Shown here one piece after another: positions 33,915-45,359 of a stretch of 64,000 nucleotides of DNA. The position numbers and the translations under genes are program-made. Where the stretch lies: assembly GCF_963924675.1 (NCBI RefSeq), contig NC_089221.1:135140263-135204262 (forward strand). Direction: 5' to 3'. The notes under the pieces are model-generated. The model saw only the letters and a list, made by a program, of their open reading frames with translations, was not told where the DNA came from and made no database searches. The stretch is from Phocoena phocoena. Lineage: Eukaryota; Chordata; Mammalia; Artiodactyla; Phocoenidae. The first letter of the stretch is position 1. Each line of letters opens with the position of its first letter.

Positions 33915-36900
33915 AGTAGCAAAATGAAAAAGAAAAGAAATCACTGAAGCGTGACAAAGTCACTTGGTAGAAAGGTAGTTGTTGCTGCCATATTTCATTT
34001 TGCAACTGCTTACCGTGTTATATAATAAATACAATGTTTCCCTACTAGCTACCAAGTGCTGTGGAATTCTCCAGATACACTGTCGTATTATTTCAACAGC
34101 TTCAGTTGATCCTGGATTTTTCAGGAGGAGGGAAGGCTAAGAGTCCTGAGAAGTTTGAGGTAAAACTAGCGAAGCTGCTTACAATCAACAGCCAGACTCA
34201 ACATAATGTGAAACTCTTCCAGTAAGTAACCAGTCAGCAATACATCTGCCTGTACTTCTTAAATGGTCACCACAACACTTCCACCATGTCACCAAATAAT
34301 AAAAGTCAGTTGTGGGAAATGGGGGATTTGAAAAAGGGAAAAGCGCACTCCTACACACTCCAGGATTTACAGGTCACAGGGAACCAGAGACTGCAATACA
34401 AGGGCTCCCAGGCTTCATAGCAAATTAAGATGGATGTATTTTCTGGAATCTACCAGGGCAAGGCCTTGACACTCATTCAGAATACTCCACCAGGGAGGAA
34501 ATAATCCCCAAGAGCAGTAAATATCTCAAATCTCCCAAGTGTCCCTAACTGATAGCACTGCTCATCTTTAAAATTTGAATGAAACTTCATCTACTGCCTC
34601 TTTGACTTCAAGAACCCAACTCACAGTAGTTCACAACGTGTGTGCCTTCCCCTAAATATCATCAAGAGGGACGGTGTGCGCACTTTTTGCTTCTTAAAGA
34701 CGTGTTGAGCTGTAGGCCAACAAGGAATATAGTGAACCCACACCGATAATGTACATACAATGAATTTATTCTGTATTCCAAAGGATTCTTCCTTCCTATT
34801 TTCTCCAGCAAATTGAAAATTATATTTGTAACCTGATTTTAAAGCACTCTCAATGTGCATTTCTCAGAGCTATTAGCTGAGTTTGGATAGGGTTTTATAT
34901 TTCTTTCCTGTACATTTATTATTGGGCATCCACAAGAGAGAAGAAATGAAAGATTAAGGCATATCAGAGTTGTGCCTGCTTTTGTCTCTTCTGCATAAAA
35001 GGAAACAGAACATCAACTTTTAAAATAAAACATTAAAAAATTATGAAGATGGAAGGCACCAGTTCCTTAACCTTTTCTGGCCTGTGGATCCTTGTGCGAT
35101 TTTGATAAAAGCCTAGCCCTAGGAAAATATCAATGACTTAATTAAAAAAATGTTCCATCCATTTTAAAAGTTTCACTGCCTCCCCTCAAAATCTAGTCTT
35201 GAATTGCCTATAGGATAATAATCCCTGAATTACAACCCCCAACACCGTGAAAAATCAGTTCATCTAATTGACTTGTCCTGCATACTAACAGTCATGGATG
35301 GCGTTCACCATTTAACCTTGAGAGTGCAGTGGCTATTTAAATTTTACTGGAACCCACACCTCCTGGACCCTCTCTTCCTGTCTTCTCCACTGGATGCGTT
35401 ACTCAGTTTATGCATGATAGCATAGAGAATTGAATTAACACTGTCGAGAGAGCTGCTTTTGCATCTCTGTCACTTAAGAAGCAGACCTTGAGAGAGGGGG
35501 CTTCAGCATTAAGAGAAAACACTGCATTCTCAGGGCAATCAAACCGGAAGGGTCACACTTCCAAGAGATAACTGAGACCGAAAAGGAAGCCAAGCTCTTT
35601 GGGGAGCTGGGTGACACCACAAATGAATTATGTAATGATTTCCCCTAGGGAGTTTAGTGGGGCTGACATCATGAGCCCTTCACTATTGTCCCAGGGTGGT
35701 GGCAACTGTGTCCATTTTTACAATCTAATTTTACAATAGATTATCTTGGAAAAGGCTGAATGGCGAAGAGGCTGTATGGGGCTTATAAGTGGAACCAACC
35801 AATTCAGTCATTAGTGGGTATAGCACTTTTATTCCCCTCTTAGAAAGAGAAATACATCAAGAGCCATAATCATCAAATCACAAAGCAACCAGGGACTCCA
35901 TTCCAAATAATACCACTTTTAATGCTGCCCAGAAGTTAGGTTTGCAATTTCACAAGCTCATACAAACAATCATAGTCATGCCCAAAAAGGCCCATCTTGG
36001 GTTCTCAATGGTGATGACTTCAAACACAGAATCGATTTGTCAGACTTATACCCAACCATACCCAGCTATGCCCAAGAAAGTTTGGATCCTAAATGAAGCA
36101 GGAAAACAACTCCAATTTCTATTCTCTATTAAACAGAAGGTTTCTGTTTAACTTGTTCTCTGCCTTATGAAGCCATAAAAATGAGTCTGACTTGCAGAAT
36201 TCTATTTTTAAAAACTCGTCCTATTTACATATGCTTTACTTCTCAAAAGAATGTCACCTTCCTATTTAATGCAACACTTAACAAAGGCAATGTGAGAAAC
36301 ATGCCATTGGTGGGGGCTTTGTTTCTTGCTTGCCATGTTTTGATTGGGATCTGTGTTAATTCATGTGCCCTCATTGTGATACAACTGAAAATCATCATTG
36401 TCAATACAGTTTCGTAACAATCCCAGAATCCAAGCAATTAGGTATAAATAAGTCATTGTCGGCAAAATAAAGAACGTCATCGCCTAAGGTCTCAGATGAA
36501 TAAAAGAAACAGCTGGAAAAGGAAGGGAGTGAGCACATAGAGAGAAAGAGAAGGCAGACCCAGAACTTCTTTATGGAGTCCAAGTAAAAGGAAAAACTTT
36601 ATATGCCTAAATAAAGACACCAAAAAAATAAACATGCTTCGAAAATCATTATCCAATATACTTTTAAGCCAATTCCTAAAAAGAGCTTTTCTGAAATGCT
36701 TCTAGATAACTGTTTATATGTTAAAATCAACATTTAAATTGTGCTACAAAGCTTATTGTGCACTACATAAGCAGTCCTAAGACCTCTAGAACAACATAGC
36801 TTTGGGTTTAATCCACTGAAAACACACTCTCTGCACATGAAAATTTTGTTCGCTCTGGTTGGGAAAAAGTGAGGAATGTGCTTGTCTCCAAGTTAGAAGA

Positions 36901-37475
36901 AGGTCAAGAAAGTAGTTTTAAAATATATTCCTCCATGAATGACCAAGTAGCCAGGGCCCCTTTGTGCACCTGAGAAGTTTGCCAGCCAAGATGCAGATTG
37001 ATTCTTGAAAGAAGCATTCATACCTTAAATATGCATTTATACTCCCCACAAAATGCACAGTTCCAAATTTTTCTTCAAAAATAGAAGTTCAGAAACGAGG
37101 GAGTTAGAAACAACATAAGTTCTGTTTGTTTAAGCCAATGGTAAGTATCGTATGATGTTAAGGAAAGAAAATCCTTAGCAATCAGATAGATCCCAGATAT
37201 ATGACAAGTGATGGCATTGATTTTGCAGGTCATGTTCTCCAAATTGGAAAGCAACTCTCTGCTACAACATTCAATGAGGACCATTATCAATTTAATAATG
37301 ACACAGGAGATGTATTTTATTCTGTAATCTGTAAAAACTGCTTCATGTTCACTACTTTACAGAATACTATTTCACATAACAATTCATCAGATTTCCGCAT
37401 ATAAGAATAAGGGATTATTTCTACCAAAACAAGGAGGGCCAACGAAAAATAAAATAAATATACACTAGACGTATA
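33915..37475. other. Long mostly unique stretch, candidate enhancers at 35640-35880 and 36260-36490
   Basis: A weak hAT-like start ('ccttaaccttttctggcctg') lies at 35065-35110 but cannot be followed. The segments 35640-35880 and 36260-36490 are repeat-free and rich in PBX/homeodomain (TGATTG, TTAATT) and CCAAT/SOX cores. No coding gene. Confidence 0.4.
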
Positions 37476-37479
37476 AGAA

Positions 37480-38045
37480 GTTAAAGTTTTGACCCAGAAA
37501 TTCTTTGTCTGAGAAACTATCCTAAGACGGAAATCAGAGTGGCAGTCAAAGATATTCATCACGATGACATTTATGGCCATGAAAAACTGGAAATAACCTA
37601 AATATCCAATAACGAGGGGGTGGTTAATGAGATAGTAAATCACCACTGAAATATTTTCCAAATATGCCTGGATGACATAGAAAAATCCTTATGACATCAT
37701 ACGAATAGAAGTTATATGATTCAAAGCAGCATATACAGATGGTCAGGTTTTATTTGTTTGCAGTTAATCATACTCGTCAGTTTATGACACACGATAATCA
37801 CTAGAATTCTTTTTCAAAAGTATATGTATTTTATAATATATATTTTACAACATACATGTACTTATATTTTATAATATATATGTACTTTATTCTAACTAAG
37901 AAACAGAAAGAGACAGATAAGAAATTTAAAAGAAAAGGAAATGTATTCCAAATGCGTATCTGTGGGTAGTGACACAAATGAATTCTTTTGGGTTCCTTTT
38001 CAAACTTTCCCATATATTCCAAGTTTTCTACAACATGCAATATCA
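37480..38045 (+). repeat. Old LINE-1 3' fragment (L1M type)
   Basis: 'gttttgacccagaaattc', 'gagaaactatcctaagacgg', 'atttatggccatgaaaaac', 'tggaaataacctaaatatcc', 'aataacgagggggtggtta', followed by 'atgacatagaaaaatcctta'. This is the end of ORF2 and the 3' UTR of an ancient L1. The AT-rich section 37815-37890 contains two near copies of a ttataatatatat unit. The 5' end of the element is missing. Confidence 0.8.
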
Positions 38046-38299
38046 GCAGAAAGACGCTTGAAAGAAATCAAAATGGCCTTTATCAGTTTAAACTCTAGCT
38101 AACATGATCTCTTTTAGACATAAGGAATGTAAAATGCTAGCAGTAGAAGCGATTTCCACACTGGGTTCCAGGATGCTCCAGGGGTCTCAGGACCCTTGGG
38201 CAGCTGAGAGGGGAGACCCAGCCAGTGGAATCCTACCCCGGGCTCGGTCTCCTTGAGTACAGCAGCTTTGCCTTTATTTATTCTCTAGATGCTTCTAAT

Positions 38300-38440
38300 T
38301 TTCTGTCAAATCAAACCCTCTTCAACTTATAGGTGAGGAAACCACCACTCAGAAAAGTTAAGCATCTTGCCTAGGATCACACAGCTTGTTAGGGGAAGAT
38401 CTCAGATTAGAACTCAAATATCCTGATACAGATTATCCTC
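38300..38440 (-). repeat. MIR SINE
   Basis: Reverse MIR: 'cttataggtgaggaaaccac', 'cactcagaaaagttaagcat', 'cttgcctaggatcacacagc'. Confidence 0.8.
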
Positions 38441-38444
38441 TGTC

Positions 38445-41149
38445 CGTGATGTGGTTCTGTCTGTACAAGAAAGAGCACATGTTTTCAGCTAATTGCTTCA
38501 TAGTGGTAAGAGACCCACACAGAACCACCCAGCACCATCCCCCAAACCTCATGACTATACTTAAAAAAAGAAGCAAGCCCTGTTTAATAAATGCCATTGG
38601 AAGCCAGTTGAAAAGGTCAATCTTGGTCTTAAAGCATCTTCCTTGAAAATGATCACTTGCCTCCTTAATCTTCAGAGTAACAAAATTCATAGTATAAATA
38701 CAAAAAAGATGGCTGATCTATTGAGGATGGCTTCCTGTTATCCATGAGATAACCACTTTATACAGTACCTATAAAACTAGCAAAAAAATATAGTTTAAGG
38801 ATTAAATAGTATGTGATGTTAGTACAGCTGACACTTGCTTTTCCACGCAAAAGAAACATCTGGAAAACCTCAAAATCATTTCATTTTATCTTCAAATAAC
38901 TTGTGGTTGGGTTTTCAAAGTACATTAGAACTTACTCCCATTGTAATTGTGTATTACTTAATCAAAATCTAAAATTCAGGCAATCTTCAAAATATTAATC
39001 ATTGTACCAAAATACTAAATACACATACATTCAGATAGTCAGTTAATGCTGGAATCATATTTAAATGATGATGCCTGATGAGCAGGCAAGTATATGGTCC
39101 AAAAGAGTAAAGTCTAATTATTGAAACAAAAGATTGAAGACATGCCAGGGCAAAGCGAGAGCAAATTTTCAATAAGGTATCTGACCAAAAAAATGTCATG
39201 ATATCCTTGCAGATGAAATGGATATGAGAGGGTGGGTGGATAGAAACAGAGAGAGGAAACGCAGTTTGCAGGATTCAAATCTGGGTGAATAACCTTACGT
39301 AGAGAAGTTAGCAAATCTCCTTTTGCAAATGCAAAACCAACTTCTGCTACAACACCTTCAATATCCTACCTGCCTGTTACTCGCACAACGGTTTCTTCAT
39401 GTGTTCTATTGTTCGAAAAATTATTTATCTTCTTGCAAGCAAAGAGGAAATGGTCTATGCTAGGTTTAAAACCCCGGAAAATACTCCCCAGAAGCATGAC
39501 TAGTTTGCATCTTTTGGACAGCCAAGATCAAAGTGATTTAAAATGTTTATTTTTAAAGTAAACCATTTACACTGATCTTTGAAAAACCCCTTTCCCCTTT
39601 AAGAACTGTATTTGTCTCCACAACTCTTTTAGAGACATAGCAAGATCACACTCTATATTCAAGATGGCACTAGCAGGATTGTCATGCCCGATTTATGTGA
39701 TACAATCTCAGAGTCATCTCTACAGAGAGTGGACCCCAAGGAGGGCAGGAAAATGAATAAGGCTGAACCAGGAGCGCTATGGCCGCCATGAGCCCAGGAA
39801 TGGGAAGATGTGTGCCACACGGCCCTCTAATTGAAAAAAGCTGCTAAGAAACAATACTGAGGGAGAAATCATAAACGCTGTTTCTTGGGATCACTTAAGA
39901 AGGTAACCTTCATGGATCTCCAACTTCTGTTTACAGAGTAGGAAGTTACAACTTCAAATCCAGTTCTTTCCAAATTATAGACACATGCCATAAAATAGTA
40001 GATACCAAATGCCATGAGCCCTTGGGGGTGGGTGAGCCCCTCTCCTTTTCCTTTTCAAATCTGGAGGACAATTTGAATTGCATCAGGGTCACTGTATCTG
40101 AGGGCGTTTTCCCAGCCCCCTGACTTTATTTCGCATCTCACACACAACCCTTCTTTTATGAAAACCCAGCTTAAATATTAATGTGTGTTTTCTTAAGGAA
40201 GTGCAAGGCAAATCAACTTCCTGGTACCCAGGGTATCTGATTTCTAAAATGGTCTAACGCTGATTGTCACAGCTCCACCAGATGTGAAGGGTGAAGCTCT
40301 ATAAAAACGGAAAGGCTGGCTTTCAGGCTCACTGCTGTGCGGGTCCCACGCCTCCCTGAGCTGCATCCTGAGAGTATATTTTTGTTAGCTGGCTGCCGGA
40401 AGCCCTCAACTGCCCGAGTTGTTTTGTGATCCTATAAGGACCTTCCCAGCCCTGCTGTCAGCCCAGACATTAAGACAGTGTTTGTGTTGGTAAGTTTTGG
40501 GGGCTGGTTAAAATAACAAGTATTATCATCAGCATCCCCGCTTCAGCAGAATAGAGTCGGGTGGAGTTCAAGAGCCTGGCTCCAAAGGTTGCTAAAAAGC
40601 CTATTTTGAGAAAACCTTTGTTCTAAACTCTCTTGTTTACCTCCTGCACCAAGAAACAATGTCTTTTGTTACCAGGCTCCCCCTTCTTTGACTGCTGAGT
40701 TTGTTTACTGACATTTTCAACACCAGGCAATACAAAGAATATTTCCTCATATTAATTCCAAATGTCACAAAGAGCAAAATTTCGTCCCAAATAAGCCTGT
40801 CAAACTAGATAAGATGCCCTCAGTTAAGAAAAAATACAATGAAAATAAATCTTGCTCTTTAATGTGGACCGCATAACCTTAGGGATCCAATTCTTTGCCT
40901 TTCTTTCTATGTCATCCGGAAGCCTCCTGACTTAGCCTCGCTCTAACCAGACCAGGCTGGGCTGAAGTGACTCTAGTCTCTGCTTAGAAAATGTTAACTT
41001 GTGATGCAAAGAACATTAAACTTCCGTGTTAGCTAGAATCCGTGATGCTCACCAAGCAACTGCCAAGCTTACAAAAAAAGAGTTGATTATAGAGAGGTCT
41101 TATGAGTTACCAGAGGATGACCCGCAGATAATTTACTGATTTCCAAATT
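38445..41149. other. Unique sequence with regulatory-looking blocks
   Basis: No repeat recognised over about 2.7 kb. It holds a palindromic YY1-like site at 39779-39789, a candidate promoter and first exon at 40299-40490, and FOX/SOX cores at 40634-40708. No coding frame has a domain. Confidence 0.4.
40299..40490 (+). promoter_or_regulatory. Candidate TATA promoter, first exon and splice donor
   Basis: A good TATA box, ctataaaaa, lies at 40299-40307. About 30 bp downstream is an initiator-like pyrimidine-rich stretch (ttcaggctcactg). About 160 bp further is a strong donor, ttg|gtaagt, with the exon end at 40489. The interval has five CpGs and no repeat. No long reading frame starts within it, so any transcript would be noncoding or have a 5'-UTR exon here. 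Chance co-occurrence is possible. Confidence 0.35.
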
Positions 41150-41735
41150 CATTCCTTCTGCAAATATTTGTTGAGCACCAGGTCAAACACAGGGGTCCTA
41201 GCACTGAGCCAAAGCAGACCTTGTCCCTGCCTTCACTGGGCTTACAGGCTAACGGGGAAGGCAGACACAAATCAAGTGTCACCTAAGAAGCATATCTGTA
41301 CAGCCCAAGATGGGCACACTGAAAAAAAAAAAATTAGCCCAGTGTTATGAGTAAATACCAAGAAGCCTGCCCAAGCCGAGAGCTCAGAGAGGCCTCCTGG
41401 AAGTGGGCTGTGAAGGATGAGGGCCAGGTAGGTAGGCACCGAGGGCGGGTAGGCCCTCCAGGCGAAGGGATTAAACTGCAGAAGGGCCTTGAGGCAGCAG
41501 GGAGCTTGAGTGTGGTTGGAGGGCTGAGAATGCTGGGCCAGTGAGGCAGAGGGGCCAGACCACTGCCACTGTGGACTGAATCCAGATAGACTCATCCAGA
41601 GGGACACCACTGAAGGAGTTTAGCTTAGCACCCAGTGCATCCCTATCTCCTGCATAACTTGTCAAGATCTGGTCCAAACTGAAGGTATAACACTCTGTCC
41701 CATGCACACCTCTCTAGCCCACAAACCTCCCAGTC
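41150..41735 (+). repeat. Ancient unnamed interspersed repeat
   Basis: Ordered landmarks: 'ctgcaaatatttgttgagca', 'ccttgtccctgccttcactg', 'ggcttacaggctaacggggaa', 'gagaggcctcctggaagtgg', 'gctgtgaaggatgaggg', 'agggccttgaggcagc'. This order recurs in copies at 56655 and 59285. The family is common in mammals but I cannot name it with certainty. The frames at 41272-41610 lie inside it. Confidence 0.6.
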
Positions 41736-41751
41736 AAAGGTGTTGCATTTT

Positions 41752-41975
41752 TTTTTTTTTTTTTTGTTTGTTTTGTTTTTTATGCGTTACGCGGGCCTCT
41801 CACTGTTGTGGCCTCTCCCGTTGCGGAGGACAGGCTCCGGACGCGCAGGCTCAGCGGCCATGGCTCACGGGCCCAGCCGCTCCGCGGCATGTGGGATCTT
41901 CCCAGACCCGGGCACGAACCCGTGTCCCCTGCATCGGCAGGCGGACTCTCAACCACTGCGCCACCAGGGAAGCCC
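41752..41975 (-). mobile_element. CHR-type tRNA-derived SINE
   Basis: Reverse orientation: poly-T with tttg interruptions, 'gcgttacgcgggcctctcac', body, and head ending 'ccaccagggaagccc'. Perfect 16-bp target duplication aaaggtgttgcatttt at 41736-41751 and 41976-41991. Nearly intact and among the youngest-looking copies. Confidence 0.95.
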
Positions 41976-42534
41976 AAAGGTGTTGCATTTTAATGAGAGT
42001 CTTCCATGTTCCAAAAAGAAAACTAGAAGCCTCTGGTTTAAAAGGTATGCCTCTCTTTTAAGCCCAATCTAATATAGTGACAACCAGGATAGATCCAGAT
42101 CCAGATGTAAAGTTTCTACAATTAATCCCTTCCTTTAATGAGTAAATTCCAAAATTATTTAAAATTGTGGTTATATTGACACTCAGCTTTCCAAGCACAC
42201 AACGTAAAATTAAGTTCTGTAAGAAAAAGAAACCATCTGTGAGAGAATCAATAGAAAGAGAAGGAAAACCAACTTGACATTGTGTTCATGATTTCTTTTC
42301 CCAATCTTTTAGAATTCATGATCAGTGATTCTTACCACCTCAGCCTGAGAAGGAAATAGATATTGAACTAAGGTCACAGGGTAGCCAAAAGATGCAAAGT
42401 ATCGTTTAAGAGTGATAATAGAACATGAAGGAAAAAATGTAGAAAATAAGCATCTTTCTCTAGTAACTATGTTACCATATACACAAAACTAACAGAAATA
42501 AGGAAAGATCGGTCATCTTATAATTAAAAATAGC

Positions 42535-42705
42535 CATGATGTTTCAAACGATGCCAGCTATGGGAAACTATACTAAATGCTTTCCAAATAGCCTCACTTA
42601 TTCCACATAACATCCCTGGAGTTAGAATCTACTATCATCAGCATTTTCATTTTACAGATAAATCAAGAGGAGTCTTAGTGATGTGACCAAGGTCACTGTG
42701 GTGGC
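42535..42705 (-). repeat. MIR SINE
   Basis: Reverse MIR: 'actatactaaatgctttcc', 'tcacttattccacataacat', 'gcattttcattttacagat', 'gtgaccaaggtcactgtgg'. Confidence 0.75.
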
Positions 42706-43185
42706 CAAAGTCTATTGCTGACACCAAATATCTGTTTTCTTCTTCATCTGAAGTAATAACATCTTCAATTTTTATCTGAGCACATGACTGCCCAGAATAA
42801 AAACTGTATTTCCCAACGTCCCTTTAGCTAGGCAACCATGTGACCAAGTTCCGGCCAATGAGATGCAAACAGAATGCTGTATGTACTATCAACCCCGCCC
42901 TCTTCCTTCTTCCATTCTGCTACTAGGAATGCCATTGTGACAGCCATGGCTCCATCTTGGACAGCAGGGATGAGACCACCCTCCAGGTGGTGGAAGAATA
43001 TGGTAGAAGGAGCCTGGCTTGAGGGCTTATAAAGCAGAGCCTCCCCTGAGGCCTTGGACTGCTTACCTCCAGACTTCATTTGTGTAAGAGTAATAAACTT
43101 CTGCCTTATTTAGGTCACTGTCTTCTTTTTGTTTTTTAGAGGATCAAGGCAGTTTCCCTTACTTGCAGCTCTACCTAACCATGGC
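42706..43185 (+). repeat. LTR-like ancient element
   Basis: Landmarks of an old solo LTR or similar element: 'ctagggcaaccatgtgacca'-type opening (here tagctaggcaaccatgtgac), 'ccaatgagatgcaaacag', 'ccatcttggacagcaggga', a TATA-like 'cttataaagc', and a polyadenylation signal followed by 'cttctgccttatttaggtca'. I cannot name the family. The 83-codon frame on the opposite strand lies within it. Confidence 0.5.
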
Positions 43186-43189
43186 TGAT

Positions 43190-43375
43190 GTAGTCACGTA
43201 GAGAAAAGTGTGATACTTGGAGCAAATTAGTTAACCTCTCTCAATTTCCCAATCTATAAAACAGGATGGGTAATACCTACCTCAGAGGATTGTGTGAATT
43301 AGATGAGCTATGCTGTAACTGCAACGTTTAGCACAGTCTCTGGCAAATGATAAGCCCTCAGAGAACGTTATCTTA
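43190..43375 (+). repeat. MIR SINE
   Basis: 'gtgatacttggagcaaatta', 'gttaacctctctcaatttc', 'ctataaaacaggatgggtaa', 'gaggattgtgtgaattagat', 'gcacagtctctggcaaatga'. Confidence 0.82.
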
Positions 43376-44235
43376 CCACCACCAAATTCCTTGCACAACA
43401 CAACTCATGGTAAATTCTCAGTTGATGAATTTCACTGAAGTATCCATAACCATCACCCAAGCTCCAACATCCAGGTGGCTGTTCTTTAAGTTGTAGGCCC
43501 TCTAACTGACACCATAGGAAGCTGCAGGGGCTCATCTTAGAGCTGGTCTTGAACATCCTTCTAGAGATAACATGAATTTGGCTTAAGTGAAGCCAAAGCA
43601 CCTGGAGGGAGCTGTAATGTCTGTGGGCCACTGAACCTAGGCAGCTGTAGGGGCCAGCTGGTTCCTCTTCCAGACTGCCTTCTGCTGCCCTCTCTACTCC
43701 CAAACAATGTCTCCCCTAGACTGGTCAGCCCTCCACTCCCCAGCCTCAGGAACACTGAGACTGCCTAAGCTTCTGTGGGTTTTCTCTGCACCCCACCAAC
43801 CCTCACATTAAGAACACATTATTCTCTAAGCTCTGGAAACAGAGGCTATTTACCCCACATCTCTGTGTCTAGCCACCTGGAATCACACACTAAGAACTCT
43901 TACACATTTAGAAGAATTACATCTCAGGCAGGAAGTCAAGCCCTAAAGTTAGCATGGAAGACAAAAATCACACATAGTCAAAATCACCCTTGAAAATCAC
44001 TTTCATCATTCATAAAGTACCATATATATGGATTTGTATTTACAACCAACTAAAATTTGAGAACCACTGAACCAGATTAAGAAGTCTATATGTTCATATC
44101 TGGGTATTCAAACTATCCTACCTTTCAGAAAATTATTAAAGCCCTCATAAGTCTGGGGATGGGCGGAGACTCTGACATGTTCCTACTTTCCTCTCTGATA
44201 TCAAGCACATAAAAGCTCAATAGAGGCTGCTAGAT
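43376..44235. other. Unique noncoding sequence with one copy of an unnamed repeat
   Basis: The 111-codon reverse frame at 43368-43703 has no domain. Segment 43951-44000 matches 46429-46478 (38 of 50 positions). A ccatatatatgg palindrome lies at 44020-44031. Confidence 0.4.
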
Positions 44236-44239
44236 GTGT

Positions 44240-44330
44240 TTCGTGAGGTGAGAATTAAATAAGATAACGTCTGTGAAGACATTCCGTACAGAACCTAGCA
44301 CCTAACAGGTGGATCAATATTTCCTGGATT
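44240..44330 (+). repeat. MIR SINE 3' fragment
   Basis: 'gtgagaattaaataagataa', 'cgtctgtgaagacattccg', 'gaacctagcacctaacagg'. Confidence 0.65.
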
Positions 44331-44788
44331 TGAATCTAGTGCTTTTGCTTGATTAGATCCACAAACACACTGTTCTCTGAAAAACTGAAGAGAAGAACTG
44401 ACCAGCAGCTTTCCCTCTTTCCAAGCTGGCGTTTCTAGCTGTGGCCCCACTGACCAGCCACCATCCTTGATTAGTTACTGAATCATTTGAATCAGTTAAA
44501 ATGTGAGCATCACGTGACTCCCATGGTGATGCTGACAGCTTACCGGCACCTTGGGCAAATTTCAAGTGTTTGCTCTTTTTTCAATAAAAATAAGCTTTTA
44601 AGAAACGCTAAGGCAAACAAAAGAAGTGTGATTCCCAGTCGTTCACCAATGCTTCTGAAGAACACAGGTACCAAGGGCTCTGTGCCCATGACTGGGACAC
44701 CAGATGTCAGCGTCACCACTTCTGGGGCTCAGGCAGGGACAGCTGGGTGCACACCTGCCAGCCAGCCAACACCTAAGCTAAGACATAA

Positions 44789-45332
44789 CAACCTGTCCAC
44801 TAGAAACGGAATGCAAGCCACATACGCACACCATATATGTCATTTAAATTTTTAAAAGTTAAAATGACAAGATAAATTAATTTATTTTTATTTTTTTTAA
44901 TTAATTAATTAATTTATTCATTTATTTTGCGGTATGCGGGCCTCTCACTGTGTGGCCTCTCCCGTTGCGGAGCACAGGCTCCGGACGCACAGGCTCAGCG
45001 GCCATGACTCACGGGCCCAGCCGCTCCGCTGCATGTGGGATCCTCCTGGACGGGGGCACGAACCCGTGTCCCCCGCATCGGCAGGCGGACTCCCAACCAC
45101 TGCGCCACCAGGGAAGCGCAAGATAAATTAATATAAATAAATGTTTTATTTAATCCAACATATCCACAACGTTATCATTTCAACACAAAATCAATATTTT
45201 AAAAATACTAATATATTTTACAATCTTCAAAATCCTGTGCTTATTTTATACTTACTGCATGTCTCAATTGGAACTAGCATTTTGCAAGAGCTCAATAGCC
45301 ATTATCTAGTTAGTGGCTACCGTATTGGACAG
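44789..45332 (+). mobile_element. Nonautonomous hAT-type transposon (MER3-like), split by a SINE
   Basis: The left end reads acctgtccactagaaacgga and the right end reads gtattggacagtgcag, degenerate inverted repeats of the CAGYGCTGTCCAATAGAA type. Interior landmarks include 'catttaaatttttaaaagtt', 'gttttatttaatccaacata', 'atttcaacacaaaatcaata', and 'gctcaatagccattatctag'. The element reads straight through once the SINE at 44882-45118 is set aside. Confidence 0.75.
44882..45118 (-). mobile_element. CHR-type tRNA-derived SINE
   Basis: Reverse orientation with a T-rich and (ttaa)n-rich tail, 'gcggtatgcgggcctctcac', body, and head ending 'ccaccagggaagcgc' (c-to-g change near the end). 14-bp target duplication caagataaattaat at 44868-44881 and 45119-45132. 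It inserted into the hAT element. Confidence 0.92.
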
Positions 45333-45342
45333 TGCAGCTCTA

Positions 45343-45357
45343 AAAAAAAAAAAAAAG
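45343..45357 (+). repeat. Poly-A run
   Basis: Homopolymer A of about 15 nt just right of the hAT element. Confidence 0.8.
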
Positions 45358-45359
45358 TG

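Noticed and set aside
37815..37890. AT-rich satellite
   Set aside because: Only two near copies, lying in the 3' part of an old L1; low-complexity sequence suffices.
41702..42072. Overlapping 119- and 110-codon frames
   Set aside because: Both are translations of the reverse-oriented CHR SINE, whose GC-rich body lacks stops.
43368..43703. 111-codon reverse frame
   Set aside because: No domain, no retrocopy signs, abuts a MIR.
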